Assembly (NCBI GenBank): GCA_039024295.1
Contig: JBCDIQ010000027.1
Coordinates: forward strand, 1 to 26,891
DNA: 26,891 bases
Reading direction: 5' to 3'
DNA from: JBCDIQ01 sp039024295
Lineage (GTDB): Bacteria; Bacteroidota; Bacteroidia; J057
Below the pieces are notes generated by a model that saw only the letters and a list, made by a program, of their open reading frames with translations, was not told the origin of the DNA and ran no database searches. A program made the position numbers and the translations under genes. Shown in pieces: positions 22,242 through 26,891 of this stretch (position 1 is the stretch's first letter; the number at the start of each line of letters is the position of its first letter).

Positions 22242-23843
22242 TTATGGCATATTGTATTCTATCTTGATTGCATTGATCGCTAATTGCCCTGCGCTGTGCC
22301 AGCTTCCACCGACTAGCTCTACCAGAGCATAGTAAAAATGTTGGCTGTTATTAACCGTAGTATTGACATTCGCATTTAAGGTATAGGCCCCCGCACTGGT
22401 ATTGCTGGTCAGCCTGGCAATAGTAGTATAGTTACTGGCGTGAAACCCACTATACACAATCCTGGTTCGTATATTGGTAGAGTGTAGGTCGTAGCCATAA
22501 ACGGTTATCTTCTTGATGACGGCCCCGTGAGGGAGATTGATGGGGGCAATCAAAGAAGTGGTACTACCCGTTACATAGGTTCCTCCCAATCCTGCACTGG
22601 TACCAGACACCACGTTTCTAACATCTCCGTTTGATTGGGCCTGAAAATCACCCACCCCAAGGGTAAGAATACCTGTAGATGCTGGAGCACTCGTCATGCT
22701 GCTGCCATCTGCAAAGGTTAATTGGTCGACAGCAGCAGTCCCATTTACCTCTAATTTACTCTGAGGGGTATCAGTTCCTATGCCCACATCACCGTCTGGT
22801 GTAATAAATATGCCTTCATTTCCTCCATCATGTGAGAGCCAGTTGCTATCTAGCTGTAAGTTTTGAGTAGCAATATGGTCGCCCAGGTTGTCCCCCGGAA
22901 CGTTGGTCAGGCCTGAGCCATCCCCTTCGAATGATCTTGCTGTGACATCGCCATTAATCCTCACAACTGTATCCTCCACACTAAGTACGCGTACCTCTTC
23001 GGACTGGTATACTCGAAACCAGTAATCAATAAATGACCCGAGATATGACTGCCCATCGGGATATTCATTGGGGGAATTCGAGTATCTGATGCCGTTTTGG
23101 TTGTTAAATCGAATCGTGTACTTTTGATCTTTTTCGAGAAATATTGGATCTGTGAAGGGTATTGTTTTCCAACGCGATCCTGAGGATCGCCAGGGTCGTA
23201 TACGGGCTAATAGAGGGCCATTTGTACCCCCTCCTTCATACAAGGAAATAGTCAAATTCCTGTTCTCATTCGTTTCAAAATACAGCTGGATTGAATCTAA
23301 TCTACCATTTTCGGTTGCTTTGAAAGATTGCCAGGAATCTCTGCCCCTGATATGCACAATAGATGTTGTATTACCTGTTTCATGAGCTGTGGTCAGGGTT
23401 GAAGTTATGGCATCTCCATGGCTCACGTAAAAGTTGGTATTTGCGGTAAAATCCGTAGAATCGATCCAAACGCGATCTGACCCTTTGACACTCATACGAA
23501 TCACGTCTTCATCGGCAATTTCTTCTACTTTAATCTTCGTGTCATTATCGGTGTCAGACAAGTAAGAACTTTGAGTGGAGGATAAGTCCTGCCAAGCAGT
23601 CCCATCAAAATACCAGAAGCTTTTGGTATTTGTGTCATAGACTAGCAGGCCCTGGGCAGGTTTAGAAATTGCTGCTCTCTGGGCGCTGCTCATCCTTGGG
23701 GTAAGGAAACCCTTCTCGGTACTCTGCACATCCAACATCGCGCTGGAATCCGGGATATTACCTGTATCGTTAAGGGATACCTGTGCTACCAAGCCTAGTG
23801 GCAGCAGTAAACTCAACAATAAAATGAAAAATGGGTTATTCAT
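22242..23843 (-). CDS. modular surface protein: N-terminal cassette, beta-sandwich region, tail-fibre head, no S74 domain
   Basis: The product is 533 residues. It shares the signal peptide MNNPFFILLLSLLLPLGLVA and the cassette DSSAMLDVQSTEKGFLTPRM, then GLLVYDTNTKSFWYFDGTAW. The middle (about 150-270) is a beta-rich domain, DSWQSFKATENGRLDSIQLY to KYTIRFNNQNGIRYSNSPNE, resembling extracellular beta-sandwich modules; its family was not identified. The shared head follows: EGDGSGLTNVPGDNLGDH, LQLDSNWLSHDGGNEGIFIT and GDVGIGTDTPQSKLEVNG. The C-terminus differs from its siblings: instead of S74 and coiled coil it ends in about 130 residues of Thr/Ser/Asn-rich beta sequence (KKITVYGYDLHSTNIRTRIV to INAIKIEYNMP). 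It may be a non-processed variant or rely on another sequence for assembly. Confidence 0.85.
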   Translation of the reverse strand: MNNPFFILLLSLLLPLGLVAQVSLNDTGNIPDSSAMLDVQSTEKGFLTPRMSSAQRAAISKPAQGLLVYDTNTKSFWYFDGTAWQDLSSTQSSYLSDTDNDTKIKVEEIADEDVIRMSVKGSDRVWIDSTDFTANTNFYVSHGDAITSTLTTAHETGNTTSIVHIRGRDSWQSFKATENGRLDSIQLYFETNENRNLTISLYEGGGTNGPLLARIRPWRSSGSRWKTIPFTDPIFLEKDQKYTIRFNNQNGIRYSNSPNEYPDGQSYLGSFIDYWFRVYQSEEVRVLSVEDTVVRINGDVTARSFEGDGSGLTNVPGDNLGDHIATQNLQLDSNWLSHDGGNEGIFITPDGDVGIGTDTPQSKLEVNGTAAVDQLTFADGSSMTSAPASTGILTLGVGDFQAQSNGDVRNVVSGTSAGLGGTYVTGSTTSLIAPINLPHGAVIKKITVYGYDLHSTNIRTRIVYSGFHASNYTTIARLTSNTSAGAYTLNANVNTTVNNSQHFYYALVELVGGSWHSAGQLAINAIKIEYNMP

Positions 23844-23879
23844 GACTCAAGGTATTTTGAGGGGGTTATTAACTTGAGT

Positions 23880-23945
23880 CAAAGTTGGTGGGAATGGGTA
23901 AGAAAGGCTTGAACATATGTCCCAAAGGCTAAGACTATTGTGCCA
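23880..23945 (-). promoter_or_regulatory. direct-repeat promoter element, copy D (upstream of 533-aa surface protein)
   Basis: On the minus strand, TGGCACAATAGTCTTAG and TGGGACATATGTTCAAG start 21 bp apart (23904-23945). Fifteen bases later comes CAACTTTG (23887-23880). The ATG at 23843 is 36 bp downstream. The leader is almost identical to that of copy C. Confidence 0.68.
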
Positions 23946-23959
23946 GATGTTGGGAATAG

Positions 23960-23985
23960 AAAAATCCCCTGCCGGAAGGCAGGGG
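23960..23985 (-). terminator. terminator of the kelch/S74 surface-protein gene
   Basis: On the minus strand, CCCCTGCC, loop TTCC and GGCAGGGG form a perfect 8-bp stem (23966-23985), followed by ATTTTTCT. It begins 22 bp after the stop at 24008 and abuts the next gene's direct-repeat promoter element. Confidence 0.88.
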
Positions 23986-24007
23986 AGCGTCATGGGGCAA
24001 TGTGCTA

Positions 24008-26842
24008 TTAAGGAGTCACGGCTGCTTCGAGGGCTTGGAGGCGGGCTTCGAGTGATTGATTCTTTGCCTGTTGATAGGTTCTTTCCTGAAGCAGTTGCTC
24101 GATCATTTTTTGCTGCTGCTCAATTTTTTCTTCCTGTGCATCAATGATCCGCTGCTGCTCCTGCGTCGCACTGACATTGAGCATCGAAATCGCCTCATAA
24201 TCTACCGTATGGAAGTCGTTGACTTCGCGGCCGTAAACGAAGACAGTTTTTCCCGCTTTGCGGGATTTCGCTTCGCTCAACAGTTCACGGTTATCAGTTT
24301 TCAGTAGGGAGACCTGAAAACGGTCTGCTTCAACGTCCAGTACTTCATATACCTCAGCACGATGTTCGGTGATGAGTTTCACCCGCTCACCCACTTTCAA
24401 ATCCGTAGCCAGCATCACCCATCCATCCTGCACTTCCGCACGCTGATAGATGTCGGGGATGACCTCCGTAAGGTCCGTAGTAACCGCCTGGGGATAGATG
24501 CTGGCAACCTGCTGGGCAATCACTTTCTTGACAGGCTTATTACCCTTGGCAAGGGTATCAATCAGGCGGTAATCGGTTACCTCAATGTTCATCAAGGTCG
24601 CGAGATCCGTTTCACTATCAGATACGCCTTCAATCTGCTTGATGCGCACATCAGAGTGGGCTACATAAGCCGCTGCTCCAATGATCCCATCGGCATATAG
24701 GGAGAAAGGCCCGGAATAGTTGCTATTTGTGTTATCTCCCCCTCTGCCAAGGTAGCGAGACGATCCCGAAACGGTGTAGGAGGAGCCGGAGCCGCGAATT
24801 TCGAGTTTTGCTTTGGCCGGGTTATCAGTCCCGATACCGATGTTCCCACTTGCGTCCAGGACCAGTTGATTGGGAACAGTGAGTTTACGAATGATCAGGT
24901 CGCTGTTATCATGGTAGATGACCGAGTTATTGCCCCCAGAAGTGAGCCTGATGCCTCCTAAGGTTCCTTCGCCAACGGCTTCAACGTGGAGCCTGGCCAG
25001 TGGATTATCCGTACCAATCCCCACACTTCCATCCCCAAGAAGCCTCATAACCTCATCATTTCCCCCATTATTATCCCTTGCTACCCGAAACGACATGTTA
25101 TTTTCCGCAGCAATTGGCTTGGCTGTTGGATTACTTGGGGGATTGACGTTGGTACGGATTTCACTGGTATTTCTCCAGCCCAGGGTACTGCTTCCAGAGG
25201 TAAAGACCAATTTTGCATCATTTTTATCCAGACGAGTGTTTCCTTTGACCTCCAGTTTTTCGGATGGTGCATTCGTGCCAATGCCTACGCTCCCGTTATT
25301 CCTAACAAATACGCCTTCATTGTCGCCATCGTGGGAGAGCCAGTTGCCATCTAGCTGCAGGTTTTGAGTAGCCAGGTGATTACCCATGTCATCCCCCGGA
25401 ACGTTGGTCAAGGCAGACCCATCCCCAGAAAAAGCAGTAGCTGTTACGGTGCCATTTACCTCTAATGCTGTAGAAGGTGTATCAGTGCTAATGCCTACAT
25501 TTCCATTTGGCAAAACAAATACGCCTTCATTGTCGCCATCATTCGAGAGCCAATTGCCATCTAACTGTAAGCTTTGAGTGGCAGTGTGGTTCCCCAGATT
25601 GTCATCAGTGCCTGTTAGGCCTGAGCCATCCCCTACAAACTGCGTTGCCGTGATGGTCCCCACCGCATCCAGGTTATACTTAGTCGCGAATTCCCAAAAA
25701 TCATTTTTTAAACAACTTGGACCGGATCCGGTTCCTACGTAGCCCCTGTTATTGACAGAAAAACCTATTGCAGAGGACCTAGGACCTCCCAAGAAATCTG
25801 AGACCTGGGTCCAGGTATCTGTACTGGGATTATACGCCCATACATCCTGATACCAACCTCTATTGTCATTCCCTCCTACAACATACGCCTTGCCATTTAT
25901 TGAAAAAGCAGTCGCATTCTCTCTGGGGTCACCTGGAAAATCTGAAATTTGGGTCCAGGAATTTGTGCCAGGGTCGTACGACCAGAAATCTTTATAGTAG
26001 GTATTACTCGCTTGCCCTAGCCCTACATAGCCTTTCCCATTCACAGCAAACCCAACTGCACTGTGTCTTCCGGCTCCCCCAAAATTTGCCATTTGGGTCC
26101 AACTATTTGAAACAGGATCATATGCGTGAAAGTCTTTTGCATTGGCAGTGGGATTCACACGCCTGGTGCCCGTTCCCATATACCCAATCCCATTAATGGA
26201 AAAGCCTATGGCATCATATCGGCCACCACCTGGCAGATTTGCCATTGATGTCCAGGTATTTGTACCAGGGTTATAAGCTCTAAGGGTATTTAACGAAATG
26301 AAGCTTCCATCACGCCCTCCTCCTACATAGCCTTTGTCACCAATCGAGAACGCAAAAGCGTCAGTTATGCTTGCAGGGTAATTTCGCTTTTGGGTCCAAG
26401 TATTTGAAACAGGATCATATTCCCAGAAATCCTGTTTTACCAGGGGTATACCTCTGGAACCAGTTCCCACATAACCCTTGCCATTTATTGAGAATCCAAC
26501 AGCTGATAGCCTATCGTTGCCAGTCAAATCAGGCATTTGGGTCCACTCGTTTGTTACCCCACCCGAACTACTCAGCGGGCAATTTTTTTGCCAACCACTG
26601 CCACTATATACATCGGTACACTGATCATCCAGGTTAAAGATCTGAAGACCCGTGGCTGGATTGACTATAGCATCTCTTTGGACAGTGGTCATTCTAGGGA
26701 TCAGGATTCCTTTGTCAGTGCTCTGTACATCCAGAATGGCACTAGGATCGGGGTTGCTGTTATCAGCATTGATCCCCACCTGCGCTGCCAACCCTAGTGG
26801 CAGCAGTAAACTCAATAGCAAAATGAAATACTGTCTCTTCAT
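24008..26842 (-). CDS. modular surface protein: N-terminal cassette, six-bladed kelch propeller, tail-fibre head, S74 chaperone domain
   Basis: The product is 944 residues. Signal peptide (YFILLLSLLLPLGLAAQ) and cassette (DPSAILDVQSTDKGILIPRM) are as in its siblings. Residues ~99-388 are six kelch-type blades of about 48 residues, each with a variant of NTWTQM, GRxxAxGFSINGKGYVGxG and DFWxYDP. A long head follows with two copies of the LQLDGNWLSHDGDNEGVFV block and four G-x-V/I-G-I-x-T-x-x-P units. From S730 (AHSDVRIKQ) the S74 intramolecular chaperone domain and coiled coil are nearly identical to those of the 782-residue protein, but the coil has about nine extra residues (IDAQEEKIEQQQKMIEQLLQ). 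Probably a trimeric surface fibre with a propeller tip; ligand unknown. Confidence 0.9.
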   Translation of the reverse strand: MKRQYFILLLSLLLPLGLAAQVGINADNSNPDPSAILDVQSTDKGILIPRMTTVQRDAIVNPATGLQIFNLDDQCTDVYSGSGWQKNCPLSSSGGVTNEWTQMPDLTGNDRLSAVGFSINGKGYVGTGSRGIPLVKQDFWEYDPVSNTWTQKRNYPASITDAFAFSIGDKGYVGGGRDGSFISLNTLRAYNPGTNTWTSMANLPGGGRYDAIGFSINGIGYMGTGTRRVNPTANAKDFHAYDPVSNSWTQMANFGGAGRHSAVGFAVNGKGYVGLGQASNTYYKDFWSYDPGTNSWTQISDFPGDPRENATAFSINGKAYVVGGNDNRGWYQDVWAYNPSTDTWTQVSDFLGGPRSSAIGFSVNNRGYVGTGSGPSCLKNDFWEFATKYNLDAVGTITATQFVGDGSGLTGTDDNLGNHTATQSLQLDGNWLSNDGDNEGVFVLPNGNVGISTDTPSTALEVNGTVTATAFSGDGSALTNVPGDDMGNHLATQNLQLDGNWLSHDGDNEGVFVRNNGSVGIGTNAPSEKLEVKGNTRLDKNDAKLVFTSGSSTLGWRNTSEIRTNVNPPSNPTAKPIAAENNMSFRVARDNNGGNDEVMRLLGDGSVGIGTDNPLARLHVEAVGEGTLGGIRLTSGGNNSVIYHDNSDLIIRKLTVPNQLVLDASGNIGIGTDNPAKAKLEIRGSGSSYTVSGSSRYLGRGGDNTNSNYSGPFSLYADGIIGAAAYVAHSDVRIKQIEGVSDSETDLATLMNIEVTDYRLIDTLAKGNKPVKKVIAQQVASIYPQAVTTDLTEVIPDIYQRAEVQDGWVMLATDLKVGERVKLITEHRAEVYEVLDVEADRFQVSLLKTDNRELLSEAKSRKAGKTVFVYGREVNDFHTVDYEAISMLNVSATQEQQRIIDAQEEKIEQQQKMIEQLLQERTYQQAKNQSLEARLQALEAAVTP

Positions 26843-26875
26843 GACTCACGGTATTTTTGGTTGATTAACTTGAGT

Positions 26876-26891
26876 CAAAATTGGGCGGAAT
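26876..26891 (-). promoter_or_regulatory. direct-repeat promoter element, copy F (cut by window edge)
   Basis: On the minus strand, CCCAATTTTGACTCAAGTTA reproduces the -7 box and downstream leader of copies B to D. The box CAATTTTG is at 26883-26876 and the kelch gene ATG at 26842. The 21-bp direct repeats would lie just beyond the end of the window. Confidence 0.5.

Noticed and set aside
19723..26842. Diversity-generating retroelement or phage origin for the tail-fibre-like genes
   Set aside because: No reverse transcriptase, template repeat, integrase or phage structural genes are in the window; S74 tail-fibre proteins are common chromosomal genes in Bacteroidota.
1..26891. CRISPR arrays, tRNA and rRNA genes
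   Set aside because: No short regularly spaced repeats with unique spacers and no cloverleaf or rRNA-like conserved stretches were seen on either strand by reading.

Overview
The window reads as a chromosomal segment of a member of the Bacteroidota, most likely Saprospiraceae-like. Grounds: a type IX secretion (T9SS) C-terminal sorting domain, tail-fibre/S74 surface proteins with the 'DPSAMLDxxSTDKG' N-terminal cassette typical of this phylum, a two-component propeller sensor kinase, TTTG-N19-nAnnTTTG promoters, and an iodotyrosine-deiodinase-like flavoprotein of the kind characterised from Haliscomenobacter. The species assignment is inference.

Left part (1-10.7 kb), mixed strands: a truncated DNA alkylation repair gene (AlkD-like), a secreted TPR protein, an acidic-tailed secreted protein of unknown function, an Omp85-type outer-membrane barrel, an Rpn/YhgA-type PD-(D/E)XK nuclease, then a tyrosine-catabolism cluster: an IYD-like nitroreductase divergent from homogentisate 1,2-dioxygenase (hmgA) and 4-hydroxyphenylpyruvate dioxygenase (hpd), closed by a clear intrinsic terminator. 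A DUF819 membrane protein and a lipoprotein follow. The cluster suggests, but does not prove, that halogenated tyrosines are dehalogenated and fed into tyrosine breakdown.

Right part (11.1-26.9 kb), all on the minus strand: a mini-protein carrying only the N-terminal cassette, a large membrane sensor histidine kinase, a DUF2306 membrane protein, a T9SS-exported protein with TSP3 repeats and five SdrD_B-like domains repeated at exactly 357 bp, and three modular surface proteins. These three share a signal/cassette N-terminus and head repeats; two share a near-identical S74 chaperone tail, while the middle is swapped (7-bladed LVIVD propeller, beta-sandwich domain, 6-bladed kelch propeller).

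The most notable unexplained structure is a repeated regulatory unit on the minus strand: two direct half-sites (about TGGNACAWWWGTYCAAG) exactly 21 bp apart, followed in four cases by exactly 15 bp and a Bacteroidota-type -7 box (CAAnTTTG). Four complete copies precede the mini-protein, the DUF2306 gene and two of the modular surface proteins; a fifth, without a good -7 box, lies upstream of the SdrD_B protein; a sixth is cut by the window edge before the kelch protein. The geometry resembles binding sites of a LytTR-type response regulator. A decayed 3' end of another surface-protein gene plus a decayed terminator beside one copy shows that these genes and their spacers are duplicated, shuffled and lost here.
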